64,000 nt of DNA from an uncultured Burkholderiales bacterium (GCA_903838355.1 CAILYC010000063.1:26775-90774), one strand, 5' to 3'; numbered from the stretch's first letter, positions 17,706-27,358 are shown. Made by a program: numbers and translations. Notes: generated from the sequence alone by a model not told the origin.

Positions 17706-18887
17706 TCAAACCGCGGAGGATTTTCGCAAAGCCACAATGTCACTTTCACCCATGCCGAGCTCACGCAAAATGGCCTGGGTGTGCTCACCCACACTCGGCA
17801 CAGGGTCCATGCGGTAGTCAAAACCACTGTGGACCCCAGGCGGCAACATCGCGGACAACTCACCCACGGGGGAATCAATGGTCTTAAATCGCTCTCGCGC
17901 CAAAAGTTGCGGGTGCTGCCACAAGTCGGCCACATTGTTCACATGGGCATTGGCAATTTGTGCGTCGTTTAAGCGGGCAATGATCTGCTCAGCATTCAAG
18001 GATTTGAACACCTCATCAATCATGCCTTTGAGTTCTTCGCGGTGCTCACTGCGTTTGGCGTTGATCTCAAAGCGCGGGTCGCTTGCCAGACGGGCATCGA
18101 GTAGCACTTTCTCGCAAAACTGCTTCCACTCCCGCTCGTTTTGTAAACCGAGCATCACCGTCTTGCCGTCGCCCGCTTCAAAAGGGCCATAAGGATAGAT
18201 GGTCGCATGCGAGGCGCCTTGACGAGTGGGCTGTGTTTGTCCCTCGTAGGCGTAGTACATCGGGAAACCCATCCACTCGCTCAAGGACTCGAGCATCGAG
18301 ACATCGATGTGCGAACCCACACCCGTATTTTTGCGCTGCAGCAACGCGGCCAGTATGCTGCTGTAGGCATACATGCCCGCAGCGATGTCGGCAATCGAGT
18401 TCCCCGCCTTGCAAGGCGCCTCAGCCGTGCCGGTGACCGATAGAAACGCAGCCTCACTTTGGATCAACAAATCGTAGGCCTTTTTATCGCGATAAGGGCC
18501 ATTGTCTCCATAGCCGGAAATATCACAGACAATGAGCTCAGGGTGATTGACGCTGAGCGTCTCGTAATTGAGGCCCATGCGGGCACTGGCCCCAGGCGCC
18601 AAGTTTTGAACCAAGACATCGGCTTTGGCGATGAGTTTTTTGAGCAAGTCCAGCGCCTGCGGCTGCTTCAAGTCCAAACTCAGACTCTCCTTGGAGCGGT
18701 TGGTCCAGACAAAGTGAGACGACAAGCCGTGGACTCGGTCATCGTAGTCGCGGGCAAAGTCCCCCTTAGTGGTTCGCTCAACTTTGATGACCCTTGCTCC
18801 CAAGTCGGCCAACTGCCGTGTACAAAACGGTGCAGCAATGGCGTGCTCCAAGGACACCACCGTAACACCATCAAGAGGTCGTGACAT
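17706..18887 (-). CDS. CaiB/BaiF family CoA-transferase
   Basis: Class III CoA-transferase of 393 residues, cytoplasmic. Seen: LDGVTVVSLEHAIAAPFCTRQLADLGARVIKVE, FVWTNRSKESLSLDLKQPQ, LVQNLAPGASARMGL and CDISGYGDNGPYRDKKAYD; Asp in KGDFARDYDD is the likely catalytic Asp region. AGGAGAGACCG directly precedes the ATG. More like the formyl-CoA-transferase/mesaconyl-type group than the copy at 10677, so the two are not recent duplicates. A Bug gene and hydrolase lie upstream on the same strand with a 104-bp gap. Confidence 0.88.
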   Translation of the reverse strand: MSRPLDGVTVVSLEHAIAAPFCTRQLADLGARVIKVERTTKGDFARDYDDRVHGLSSHFVWTNRSKESLSLDLKQPQALDLLKKLIAKADVLVQNLAPGASARMGLNYETLSVNHPELIVCDISGYGDNGPYRDKKAYDLLIQSEAAFLSVTGTAEAPCKAGNSIADIAAGMYAYSSILAALLQRKNTGVGSHIDVSMLESLSEWMGFPMYYAYEGQTQPTRQGASHATIYPYGPFEAGDGKTVMLGLQNEREWKQFCEKVLLDARLASDPRFEINAKRSEHREELKGMIDEVFKSLNAEQIIARLNDAQIANAHVNNVADLWQHPQLLARERFKTIDSPVGELSAMLPPGVHSGFDYRMDPVPSVGEHTQAILRELGMGESDIVALRKSSAV

Positions 18888-18991
18888 CGGTCTCTCCTAG
18901 GAAGAAATATTGAAAGATTTCAAGCGTCTGCGCAGGAGACCTTGTCGTGGAGCCATAGAATCAGCATTCATTGAGCTTGGATCGTCTGACG

Positions 18992-19972
18992 CTAATCATC
19001 GGTGATGTGAGCTCGCTTGATGGTGTCTGACCACTTCACCATCTCAGCGAGATAATAGCGCTTGAACACCGCGCTGCTGGCCACCACCGGCTCGAGGCCA
19101 TCGCTTCGCAAGGCCGCATCAACCTCGGGTAAAAGGGTCACCTCATTGATCAACGCATTGAGATTGACAAGCGTTTTGGAATCGGTGTTTTTATTGACAA
19201 AAAATCCATACCAACCGATGGCCTCATAGTTGGGTAAAAATTCTGAAATACTGGGGATGTCTGGCGCCAAGGTCAGGCGCTTCTTGCCCGTGACACCCAG
19301 GGCCACCAAGCGCTTGGACTTGATGTAGGGCAGCGCCGAGACCAAGCTGTCAAACATCAGGTTGACTTGACCGGCCAACAAATCGCTGGTGGCGGGTGCC
19401 GCACCTTTGTAGGGAATGTGGACCATGTTAAGACCGGCCATTGCATTGAAAATTTCACCGGCCAAATGCGGAATACCGCCAACGCTTGCCGATGCAAAGT
19501 TAACCTCAACGCCTGGCGTATTTGCGCGCGCAATCAGCTCAGACACGCTATTGACCCCCAAACTGGGACTGGCCACCAAGACAAATGGGGCATTCGCAAT
19601 CCAGGCCAAGGGCACGATGTCGAGCTCGGGGTCGAAAGGCAAGTGTTTTTTAAGACCGGCAATGATGGCCAAGGTCACAGGCGCCAACAAGAGTGGGTAG
19701 CCGTCGGCGGAAGACTTGACCAACAAGTCGGCCGCGATGACACCGCTCGCGCCAGCGTGGTTGTCGACCATGACGACTCGTCCGGTTTTCTGGGCAAGCC
19801 GTGGCGCATAGCGTCTTGCCAAAGTGTCGACTGGCCCGCCTGCTGGGTAGCCGACCAAGACCTTGAGGGTTCGGTTGCTAGAGTCGAGCGCGCCCACTTG
19901 GGCATGGAGTGACAGACTTGACACCCAAAGAGCAACTGCAACGGCGAAGCTCACCACGCCTCCTCCCCTCAT
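18992..19972 (-). CDS. Bug/TctC family solute-binding protein
   Basis: Bug-family protein. The frame is open from 20068, overlapping the upstream hydrolase, but the ATG at 19972 gives a clean signal (MRGGGVVSFAVAVALWVSSLSLHAQ) and 326 residues. Mature marks: RTLKVLVGYPAGGPVDTLAR in place of YPxKPI, DNHAGASGVIAADLL, SADGYPLLLAP (Pro for the usual Thr), HIPYKGAAPATSDLLAGQVNLMF, IGWYGFFVNKNT. Encoded 41 bp after the alpha/beta hydrolase and before a CoA-transferase. Ligand unknown. Confidence 0.88.
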   Translation of the reverse strand: MRGGGVVSFAVAVALWVSSLSLHAQVGALDSSNRTLKVLVGYPAGGPVDTLARRYAPRLAQKTGRVVMVDNHAGASGVIAADLLVKSSADGYPLLLAPVTLAIIAGLKKHLPFDPELDIVPLAWIANAPFVLVASPSLGVNSVSELIARANTPGVEVNFASASVGGIPHLAGEIFNAMAGLNMVHIPYKGAAPATSDLLAGQVNLMFDSLVSALPYIKSKRLVALGVTGKKRLTLAPDIPSISEFLPNYEAIGWYGFFVNKNTDSKTLVNLNALINEVTLLPEVDAALRSDGLEPVVASSAVFKRYYLAEMVKWSDTIKRAHITDD

Positions 19973-20013
19973 TGCAGGCGTCAAAGTTAACACAGGTGTC
20001 ACACTCTTCGCCC

Positions 20014-20826
20014 TCACATTTGCACTTTCAAATGGGGGAGCAAAAAGTTTTTCACAATTCGTGAGCACTCATCAGGGTAAGCGCCTGCGGCGTGCCAAGC
20101 ATCGCCCTCGATGACATGCAATTGAGACTCGGGTATGGTTGCATGCCAAGCACGCACGCTATCGACTGTTCTCAAGCCACTGCCCGTGGTGGTGATGACC
20201 AAGGAGGGGCAGCGAATGAGGGGAAGACTTGCACGAATGTCCAAGCCAGGAATCCAAGACAAGTAACCCAGGAGCGAAGGCTCTGAGGTTTTGCCTTGAA
20301 CGTCATTGACCCACCAGTCCACCTCTGCGTCACTGACCTGGGAGCCCAAGCGACCTTTCATGGTGGATCGAGCCCAGGCGAGAACACCACCGCTTTTGAT
20401 CTCAAGAATCCACTGGTCCACCCCCTGGGCCGCAATGACTGGTGGGGTCACCCCCACCACGGTTTGAACAAGCTCAGGATGCTGGGCGGCAAATTCGAGT
20501 GCAAAGGTGCCCCCACTTTTGGCGCCCAACAAGTGAACCGGCGTCTGGCAAAACGTCTTCAAGACCGCCTCAATGTCTTTCATGACCACATCCATTGTCC
20601 AGGGAAAATCTTGGGGCATGGCCGATGATTCTCCAAAACCTCGCAAGTCCAAGCGCAATACTTTGTAGTCTCGCGCAAAGTGAGGCACCCAAGCACGCCA
20701 TGCTTGGCGACTTTCGGCAAAGCCATGGACCATGACAAGCCATGGGGAGTCCTGCCAAGGATTGGTGAAGTCATCGATTTCAATCAGCAAGTCGCAGGCG
20801 TTTGATCGATGTAGGGTTTGGAGCAT
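20014..20826 (-). CDS. Alpha/beta hydrolase
   Basis: 270-residue cytoplasmic hydrolase. HG oxyanion motif at 34-35, LRLDLRGFGESS at 58-68, nucleophile elbow GAKSGG with Ser104, and His near 246 in GDAWHAAG. The elbow GxKSGG is less common than GxSxG with His/Asp/Glu, so activity type (esterase, lactonase, C-C hydrolase) is open. First gene of a minus-strand operon with Bug 18992 and probably the CoA-transferase. Confidence 0.82.
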   Translation of the reverse strand: MLQTLHRSNACDLLIEIDDFTNPWQDSPWLVMVHGFAESRQAWRAWVPHFARDYKVLRLDLRGFGESSAMPQDFPWTMDVVMKDIEAVLKTFCQTPVHLLGAKSGGTFALEFAAQHPELVQTVVGVTPPVIAAQGVDQWILEIKSGGVLAWARSTMKGRLGSQVSDAEVDWWVNDVQGKTSEPSLLGYLSWIPGLDIRASLPLIRCPSLVITTTGSGLRTVDSVRAWHATIPESQLHVIEGDAWHAAGAYPDECSRIVKNFLLPHLKVQM

Positions 20827-21156
20827 GGAAAATCAAACGTGACTCTTGAAGTCTGAGCTTCAAAATGTGGGCAAATGCTATACTTGATTTCAAGCATTTT
20901 AATTCCTTCCTGCAAGCCAAGGGTTATCCCTAGACGTCGGTGATGGATCATGTCGAGTCTGCTCCATCAACTTTTTTTCTCTAGCTGACTCGTGCGCAGT
21001 TTGTTGATCTCCAAGACCTTGGAGAGCAAACCGACCTAGAAGCAACAATCCAATTTTGCGCGAGTTGACTCGCGCATCGCAAAAAAGTGTTGAGACCAAC
21101 ACCAGGACTCATCGCCAAAACCTCTGTATGTTGATAGCATCCTCCTGGAGAATGTA
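20827..21156. other. Divergent intergenic region with an inverted repeat
   Basis: No gene is seen. It separates the minus-strand hydrolase operon from the plus-strand Bug/dioxygenase operon and should hold both promoters. A perfect 8-bp inverted repeat GCGCGAGT-TG-ACTCGCGC lies at 21058-21075, about 80 bp before the plus-strand start. GGGTTATCCCTAG occurs at 20921-20933. Confidence 0.55.
21058..21075. promoter_or_regulatory. Inverted repeat, candidate operator of the dioxygenase operon
   Basis: GCGCGAGT-TG-ACTCGCGC, perfect over eight bases each side. It could bind a dimeric regulator or form a leader hairpin; the regulator is not in the window. Confidence 0.35.
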
Positions 21157-22128
21157 TTGAAATCTTTTCCTTTCGTGAAAAAAGTGTTCGCCCTCGCGAT
21201 GACGCTCTTGCTCGCACCCAGCAGCTTTGCGCAAAGTTGGCCCGACAAGCCCCTGCATTTGGTGGTGGCCTTTGCAGCCGGTGGTTTGGCCGACACCATC
21301 GCGAGAACGCTGCAGCCCAAGCTCAGCGAGTCCTTTGGTCAACCCGTGTTGATTGAGAACAAAGGCGGAGCCGGTGGGTCACTTGCTGAGGCCTACTTGG
21401 CCAAATCAGCGCCCGATGGCTACACCCTGATGATGGGGGTGGACAGCCTGCCCGTCAATCCTTTGTTGATCAAGGGTTTGAGCTATGACACCTTCAAAGA
21501 CCTGCAACCGGTGTCTATGCTCGCGCGCGTGCCATTGGTTCTGATCACTCCAAGCACCTCTCAGATCAACAACCTCAGCGACTTGATCAAAGCGGCCCGT
21601 GCCCAGCCTGATCGCCTGTCGTATGCCAGCCCTGGCAGTGGAACGAGCAACCATCTCTACATGGAACTCTTGAACACCAAGTCTGGCAATGAAATGATCC
21701 ACATCCCCTACAAAGGAGGGGGCCCGGCCATCACCGACTTGATGGGCGGGCAAGTCGACACCATGCTCATTTCTGTGACCTTGGCCGCACCCCAATTGAG
21801 AGCGGGCAAACTCAAAGCCTTGGCCGTGACGGGTGAGACTCGATCGGTGCTGCTGCCCGACGTCAAAACCTTCCCCGAGTTGGGCTACGCCGACATGGTC
21901 ACCTACACCTGGGGCGGATTGTTTTTGCCAGCCGGCACCCCTCAAACCATCTCACAGCGCATTTTCAATGACTTCTCGAAGTCGATCCACCAGCCCGAGA
22001 TTGTCGCGCGGTTTCGCGACCTGGGTGCGGAGGTGGTCATGAACAGTCCGAGCGAATTCACCGCCCTCTTGCAGACCACCCGAGACAAAATGGCCGAGCT
22101 CATTGCGTCAAAGAAAATCTCCTTTTGA
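21157..22128 (+). CDS. Bug/TctC family solute-binding protein, TTG start
   Basis: Bug-family protein, 323 residues. The likely start is TTG, because GGAG ends six bases before it and the signal MKSFPFVKKVFALAMTLLLAPSSFAQ is then complete; the next ATG would cut the basic n-region. Marks: SWPDKPLHLVVAFAAGGLAD, ENKGGAGGSLAEAYLA, APDGYTLMMG, HIPYKGGGPAITDLMGGQVDTML, YTWGGLFLPAGT. First gene before the ring-hydroxylating dioxygenase subunits, 16 bp upstream of the alpha subunit, so likely tied to that enzyme's substrate. Confidence 0.9.
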   Translation: MKSFPFVKKVFALAMTLLLAPSSFAQSWPDKPLHLVVAFAAGGLADTIARTLQPKLSESFGQPVLIENKGGAGGSLAEAYLAKSAPDGYTLMMGVDSLPVNPLLIKGLSYDTFKDLQPVSMLARVPLVLITPSTSQINNLSDLIKAARAQPDRLSYASPGSGTSNHLYMELLNTKSGNEMIHIPYKGGGPAITDLMGGQVDTMLISVTLAAPQLRAGKLKALAVTGETRSVLLPDVKTFPELGYADMVTYTWGGLFLPAGTPQTISQRIFNDFSKSIHQPEIVARFRDLGAEVVMNSPSEFTALLQTTRDKMAELIASKKISF

Positions 22129-22144
22129 ACACCCCAGACAAAAA

Positions 22145-23467
22145 ATGATGAATTCTTCCACCGACTTCAAGCATTGGATCGTTGATGAACCCCATCAGTT
22201 CAAAGTCAACCGCGCCATTTACACAGATGAAGCCGTATTCAATTTGGAGATGGAGCATATTTTTGAGAAAAGCTGGACTTATGTCGCCCACGAGTCTCAA
22301 ATCAAATCGCACGGCGACTACGTGAGCACGCGAATCGGCAGACAACCGGTGTTTGTGATTCGACTGGGCGACGGCTCGATTGCCGCTCACCTCAACTCGT
22401 GCTCACACCGCGGCGCCACCCTCATGCCGCATGAGAGCGGGAACGCCAAAGCCATTCGTTGTCGCTTTCATGGCTGGACCTTCAGCCCCAATGGCCAATG
22501 CCTGGTGGTCAAAAACGAGGACTCCGGCGCCTACCCTGACGAGTCGTTTAAGAAACACCAGGCCTTGACATCGGTCGCCCGGCTAGAGACCTATCGCGGC
22601 TTTGTCTTTGCCAGTCTCTCAGGCAATGTCCCGCCCTTAAAGGATTGGCTCAAAGGCAGCAAAGACTGGATCGATTGTTTGGTCGATCAGTCCCCTGAGG
22701 GTTTAGAAATTGTCAAAGGCGCGTCGACCTACACTTTGTATGGCAACTGGAAACTCCAAGCGGAGAACGGTGTCGATGGCTACCACGTCTCCACCGTTCA
22801 CCGCGTGTTTGCCACCACGATTGCCAACCGCGAAGGCAAGAACCCGCTCAAAGACCTCAAGCAAACCGAGGCGGGTCGAATCACTGGGCAAGTGCCCTCG
22901 GGCTCCTATGATTTTGGCAATGGTCACATGGGCATTTGGACCGAGAGGAGTAAGCCACAAGTTCACCCCCTTTGGATACAAAAAGAGCGTTTGGAAAAAG
23001 AGTTCAGCGCTGAAAAAGTGGAATGGATGCTCTACCGTACGCGCAATCTCTTCTTGTTCCCCAATGCCTTTCTCATGGACAACCCGTCCACCCAAATCAG
23101 AACCATGCAGCCCATCTCGGCCAATGTCTGCGAGGTGACCGTGCGTTGCATCGCGCCGGTGGGCGAGTCGCTGCAAGCACGAGCGGCGCGCCTGAGAAAG
23201 TTTGAAGATTTCTATCTCACCACCGGCATGGCCACGTCCGACGACTTGGCTGCTCTAGAAGCCGTACATGAAGGCAGCCGAGCCGCCAATTCCCCTTGGA
23301 ACACCTTTGCCCGAGGTGTGAAAGCGATCCAGCACAGCGGAGAAGGAGAACTCAACATGTCCCAAGAACCCCCCGAGGTCTCCACCGCCAACTGGGACCA
23401 CGAGGTCATTTACCATGGGTTTTATCGCGCCTGGAAGGCGTTGATTCAAAAGGGGCAAGCAGCATGA
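22145..23467 (+). CDS. Aromatic-ring-hydroxylating dioxygenase alpha subunit
   Basis: Large subunit of a Rieske dioxygenase of the benzoate/anthranilate/biphenyl type, cytoplasmic. Rieske ligands C86-x-H88 and C106-x2-H109 are intact; the iron site reads AENGVDGYHVSTVH with H214 and H219, and RTRNLFLFPN is typical of benzoate-type alpha subunits. About 440 residues. The frame extends to a codon at 22103 inside the preceding gene, so the ATG at 22145 (or 22148) is preferred; no good Shine-Dalgarno is seen. The stop overlaps the beta-subunit start. No reductase gene follows, which differs from benABC-like operons. Confidence 0.9.
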   Translation: MMNSSTDFKHWIVDEPHQFKVNRAIYTDEAVFNLEMEHIFEKSWTYVAHESQIKSHGDYVSTRIGRQPVFVIRLGDGSIAAHLNSCSHRGATLMPHESGNAKAIRCRFHGWTFSPNGQCLVVKNEDSGAYPDESFKKHQALTSVARLETYRGFVFASLSGNVPPLKDWLKGSKDWIDCLVDQSPEGLEIVKGASTYTLYGNWKLQAENGVDGYHVSTVHRVFATTIANREGKNPLKDLKQTEAGRITGQVPSGSYDFGNGHMGIWTERSKPQVHPLWIQKERLEKEFSAEKVEWMLYRTRNLFLFPNAFLMDNPSTQIRTMQPISANVCEVTVRCIAPVGESLQARAARLRKFEDFYLTTGMATSDDLAALEAVHEGSRAANSPWNTFARGVKAIQHSGEGELNMSQEPPEVSTANWDHEVIYHGFYRAWKALIQKGQAA

Positions 23468-23961
23468 GCTCAATTGCAGAGGTCTTGGCTCAAGCACAGG
23501 AATTGCTTTATCTAGAGGCCCACCACTTGGACCAAAAGCAATGGACCGAGTGGGTAGAGATGTACACCCAAGATGCCATCTTTTGGATGCCGAGTTGGAT
23601 CAATGAAACCGAGACCACGTCTCATCCCGAGACCGAACTCAATTTGCTCTACTTGAATGGTCGCAGCCATCTGGAGGACCGCGTTTACCGACTTCAAACC
23701 GAAGATTCATTTGCCTCGGTGCCAAGCGCCAGGACCGTGCACCTTGTGAGCAATATTCGCTTGATCGAGGCCCACGACGAGCACACCGTCCTCAAGGCCA
23801 CTTGGATGGTGCACTCCTACGGCTTGCACGGCCCACTCACGCGCGCAGGCTTCTACGACTACACCCTCAAACGCGTGGATGGGGCACTCAAAATCGCCTA
23901 CAAAAAAGTCACCCTCATTGATGACAAACTCATCGGAGCGGTGGACATTTTTCACGTCTAA
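23464..23961 (+). CDS. Aromatic-ring-hydroxylating dioxygenase beta subunit
   Basis: Small subunit (165 residues) of the dioxygenase, a structural cone-like fold needed for the alpha3-beta3 hexamer. Seen: LLYLEAHHLDQKQWTEWVEMYTQDAIFWMP, the DRVYRLQTEDSF segment, PSARTVHLVSNIRLIE and the DDKLIGAVDIFHV tail, all standard for this family. Its ATG overlaps the alpha stop as ATGA, so translation is coupled. Confidence 0.92.
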   Translation: MSSIAEVLAQAQELLYLEAHHLDQKQWTEWVEMYTQDAIFWMPSWINETETTSHPETELNLLYLNGRSHLEDRVYRLQTEDSFASVPSARTVHLVSNIRLIEAHDEHTVLKATWMVHSYGLHGPLTRAGFYDYTLKRVDGALKIAYKKVTLIDDKLIGAVDIFHV

Positions 23962-24046
23962 GCAAGGCCAGGGGGTGTTTAGTCGCAAAGGACTTGCAGC
24001 GCTAATATCACTAACAGCACTCAACATAAAGTCTACGCTCGTATCT

Positions 24047-24877
24047 TTAATGGCGCGGATGAACGCCTAAAAAATCCAATAATCGATCGATACAGTCTTC
24101 GTGATGCGTCAAATGAATCATGTGAAACTTCGAATCAATGTTCTCAATCTGAATGTCTTTGATTTGGGTGCGCAACAATTCCTCTTGATCGGCATCGGTG
24201 ATCTGTCCAAGAGTCGGCATGATGGCAAGTGTTGGACAAGTGATTTGGGGCAAATAGACACTTGCGTTGGCTGAATTGACCAATTCAGAATACCTCACCA
24301 GCACTTCAGGCCTTCCTTTGGCAAACTCATCAACATACCAATTGAGCAAGGCTGGGTCACAATCGGGTGGGAAGCGGGTCAAGACACTGGTCTGCAGAAC
24401 CCATTGCCGAATGCCCATGGTTTTCATGGCCTCCAAACGTGAGCCGTGCCCCATGGCGTACCGAACCTTCATGGCCTCACTGATGAAGACTGGGGTGGCC
24501 ACCAAGATCAACTTCTCAACCAGTTCAGGGTGTAGGGCCGCGAGCACGATGCCCAAAATTCCCCCCATGGATTCGCCACAATAATAGACAGGACGCTTGG
24601 ACTCGGCTTTGATAATGGCCACCAAGTCACTCACACAATGTTCGATGGAGATGTCTTGGGTTTCATCGGCAGGGGCTATAGAGCGACCGACGCCTCGCAT
24701 GTCGGGTCGAATGACCACAAAATGCTCAGAAAGTCTGGGCAGCCAGCGGTACCAAAACTCACCACTTCGTCCGTTGCCGTGCTGCAAAATCAAGACGGGT
24801 TTCTGGACCCAGGGATCCAGAAAGTCGGTCTTGTCATAAAAAACCTCAATGCTCGGTGTGACTTTCAGCAAGGGCAT
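24047..24877 (-). CDS. Alpha/beta hydrolase
   Basis: 276-residue hydrolase with LQHGNGRSGEFW (oxyanion region, 32-42), IRPDMRGVGRS (56-66) and the elbow GESMGG with Ser103; Asp and His are expected in the C-terminal third, where DSKFHMIHLTHH is visible. Related to 3-oxoadipate enol-lactonase-like and meta-cleavage hydrolase-like enzymes, but not assignable. The ATG at 24877 lies two bases after the stop of the upstream Bug gene; longer starts would run into that gene. Forms a two-gene operon with it. Confidence 0.85.
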   Translation of the reverse strand: MPLLKVTPSIEVFYDKTDFLDPWVQKPVLILQHGNGRSGEFWYRWLPRLSEHFVVIRPDMRGVGRSIAPADETQDISIEHCVSDLVAIIKAESKRPVYYCGESMGGILGIVLAALHPELVEKLILVATPVFISEAMKVRYAMGHGSRLEAMKTMGIRQWVLQTSVLTRFPPDCDPALLNWYVDEFAKGRPEVLVRYSELVNSANASVYLPQITCPTLAIMPTLGQITDADQEELLRTQIKDIQIENIDSKFHMIHLTHHEDCIDRLLDFLGVHPRH

Positions 24878-24879
24878 GT

Positions 24880-25854
24880 TCAGTCCAAGGTGATGTTGAG
24901 TTTGCTCGCTACCTTTTGCCACTTGGCTTTATCGGCACTGAAAAATTCCGCAAATTCTTGTGGCGTGCTCCCGATGGCGGTGGCCCCATCCTTGCTTAAG
25001 CGCTGGAGCAACTCTTTGTCACTCAGAGACACGTGGATGGCACGGGACAACTGATTCACAACAGCTTCGGGTGTTTTTGCAGGCAAGAAAACACCATACC
25101 AACTCACCACTTCAAAGTTGGGAAAACCGCTTTCGACCACCGTCGCAACGTTGGGCAGAGCCGCTGAACGCGTGAGACTCGTGACCGCCAAGACCTTGAG
25201 CTTATTGCCTTTGATCAGAGCACTGCCCGCCATCAAATTGTTGAGCATGGCCTGCACTTGCCCACCAATCAAATCGTTGTTCGCCGGCGCTGCGCCTTTA
25301 TAGGGAATATGAACCATGATGATGCCAGCCGCATCTGCCAGCAACTCCATGCCCAAATGCGGGCCACTCCCTGTCCCAGAGGACGCAAAACTCACCGCTC
25401 CTGGATGGTGCTTGGCGTAGTCAATGAATTCTTTGAGAGTGTTCACGGGCAGTGACATGGGAACCGTGATCAGGTAAGGATACTTGGCGACCAAAGATAC
25501 CGCCATAAAGTCCTTGTCCGTGTCGTAAGGCAATTGTTTGTAAATCGACGGGGCAATGGCATGGGATGCAATGGTCATGAGTACGGTGTAGCCGTCCGCT
25601 GGAGCAGTCGCCACGTATTGCGCTCCGATGAGTCCATTGGCCCCAGCGCGGTTGTCCACCACGACAGTTTGCTTCAAAATTTGGCCCAACTGGCTGGCCA
25701 AGGCCCTGGCGACTGCATCGGTCCCGCCGGCCGCAGGAAACGGCACCACCCATTTGATCGGTTTATTGGGCCAAGCTTGGGCAAATACAAGGCCATGTAA
25801 AAAGCACATTAGTGCGAATAGGCCACCTCGAAGGGTTTTGGGGTACGATATCAT
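24880..25854 (-). CDS. Bug/TctC family solute-binding protein
   Basis: Bug-family protein of 324 residues. Signal MISYPKTLRGGLFALMCFLHGLVFAQ; marks AWPNKPIKWVVPFPAAGGTD, DNRAGANGLIGAQYVA, PADGYTVLMT, HIPYKGAAPANNDLIGGQVQAML, VSWYGVFLPAKT. One of the most canonical copies. A start eight codons earlier (25878) is possible but adds no typical n-region. It is upstream of and nearly touching the hydrolase gene at 24877. Confidence 0.9.
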   Translation of the reverse strand: MISYPKTLRGGLFALMCFLHGLVFAQAWPNKPIKWVVPFPAAGGTDAVARALASQLGQILKQTVVVDNRAGANGLIGAQYVATAPADGYTVLMTIASHAIAPSIYKQLPYDTDKDFMAVSLVAKYPYLITVPMSLPVNTLKEFIDYAKHHPGAVSFASSGTGSGPHLGMELLADAAGIIMVHIPYKGAAPANNDLIGGQVQAMLNNLMAGSALIKGNKLKVLAVTSLTRSAALPNVATVVESGFPNFEVVSWYGVFLPAKTPEAVVNQLSRAIHVSLSDKELLQRLSKDGATAIGSTPQEFAEFFSADKAKWQKVASKLNITLD

Positions 25855-25978
25855 GAACACCACTGAACAGAAAGCCAAGTTTAAAATTCACAAAAAAAAT
25901 CGCGCTCGCAAGTACCCCGCCATCCCTGAATCATCGCAAGAACTTGTTGCCCGATTATCCCACTTTCAGGGATGAAGA

Positions 25979-26000
25979 CTTCCACTTCCACTTCCACTCC
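25979..26000. repeat. CTTCCA hexamer repeat upstream of guaD
   Basis: Three perfect CTTCCA units plus partial units, ending about 33 bp before the guaD ATG. It lies in the leader region, where copy-number change could affect expression; this is speculative. Confidence 0.7.
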
Positions 26001-26032
26001 CACCTCAACAATATTGAGGCAACAGCCACCCC

Positions 26033-27358
26033 ATGAAAGCATACCGAGCATCGATCTTGTCCTTTTCTGGTCTTGGCGCTGAGCTTGAGGCACACTTGGA
26101 AGGCGACGGTCTGCTGGTGGTGGGTGCCGATGCGCACAATCCTTCACGGCAAGTGATCCTGGCCGCGGGAGACTACAACACCACCCTCTCCAATTGGACA
26201 AGACAACACCGAGAGGCACTTCGGGTTGAAGACATCGAGCAGTTGCCCGGCAAAATCTTGGCTCCCGGTTTTGTGGACCTGCACGTTCATTACCCGCAAC
26301 TCGATGTCATTGGCTCCCCCGCAGATGGGCTGCTGCCTTGGTTAGAGAACTATACCTTTGCGCAAGAGATGAAGTTTCAAGACTTCAACCATGCCGCTTC
26401 GGTTGCAGAACTTTTTTTGGATGAATTGACAAACAACGGCGTGACCACGGCCCTCACCTTTGCCTCGTCCCACAAACATTCGGTAGAGGCTTTGTTTAAA
26501 GCCGCCCAAAAAAGACGCCTGCGACTCATCACGGGCCTTTGTTTGATGGACCAACACGCGCCGCAGGGCCTCCAACAGCAAACCGACACGAGTTTAGACG
26601 AGAGCGAAGCGCTCATACGCCATTGGCACGGTGTGGACCGCTTGGGCTACGCCATCACCCCCAGGTTTGTGCCGACCAGCTCACGCGCTCAACTCGAGGG
26701 GGCTGGAGAGCTTGCCAAGCAACACCCCAGCACCTGGATACAGTCCCATGTCTCAGAAAACACCGATGAAATCGCATGGGTACAAAGCCTCCATCCCGAG
26801 TCGAGAAGTTATCTGAGTGTTTATGACAATTTTGGACTGCTTCGAGAGCGGTCGGTGTACGCGCATTGTATTTATTTAGACGACGAAGACAGAGCCCTGT
26901 TGAGGGAGCGAAAAGCAGCGGCGGCCTTGTGTCCAACCAGCAATTTATTCTTGGGCAGTGGCCACTTTGACTACGCCCGTGCAGAGCGCCATGGCTTCAT
27001 GTATGGACTGGGCAGTGATGTGGGTGGCGGCACCTCCTTCTCCCCCTTCAAAACCATGCTTGGGGCCTTCTACACAGCCCAACAACAAAACTCACCCGGT
27101 GGGCACCCACCACAGTACGCCTCAAAAGCCCAGCACCTGTGGTGGCAACACACCGCGGGTGCTGCGCAGGCCTTGGGGCTCGAAGGCGTCATTGGCAATT
27201 TGAAAGTCGGCCACGAAGCGGACTTTTTGATTTTGAATCCAAAGGCCACCCCGCTCCTGGCCAGAAGAACTGCTCAGGCACAAAACACGCAAGAGCTGCT
27301 GTTTTCGATGATCGTGCTCGGCGACGACCGCTTGGTTGAGCGCACGGTGATTTCCTGA
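26033..27358 (+). CDS. guaD: Guanine deaminase
   Basis: Zinc amidohydrolase converting guanine to xanthine in the cytoplasm. Seen: GKILAPGFVDLHVHYPQLDVIGSP with H84 and H86, the LENYTFAQEMKF segment, QSHVSENTDEIAWV (metal His and Glu), YAHCIYLDDEDRALL, CPTSNLFLGSGHFDYARA and GLGSDVGGGTSFSPF with the metal Asp. All are diagnostic of GuaD; 441 residues is normal. No purine transporter or xanthine dehydrogenase is adjacent, so it stands alone between catabolic operons. Confidence 0.93.
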   Translation: MKAYRASILSFSGLGAELEAHLEGDGLLVVGADAHNPSRQVILAAGDYNTTLSNWTRQHREALRVEDIEQLPGKILAPGFVDLHVHYPQLDVIGSPADGLLPWLENYTFAQEMKFQDFNHAASVAELFLDELTNNGVTTALTFASSHKHSVEALFKAAQKRRLRLITGLCLMDQHAPQGLQQQTDTSLDESEALIRHWHGVDRLGYAITPRFVPTSSRAQLEGAGELAKQHPSTWIQSHVSENTDEIAWVQSLHPESRSYLSVYDNFGLLRERSVYAHCIYLDDEDRALLRERKAAAALCPTSNLFLGSGHFDYARAERHGFMYGLGSDVGGGTSFSPFKTMLGAFYTAQQQNSPGGHPPQYASKAQHLWWQHTAGAAQALGLEGVIGNLKVGHEADFLILNPKATPLLARRTAQAQNTQELLFSMIVLGDDRLVERTVIS

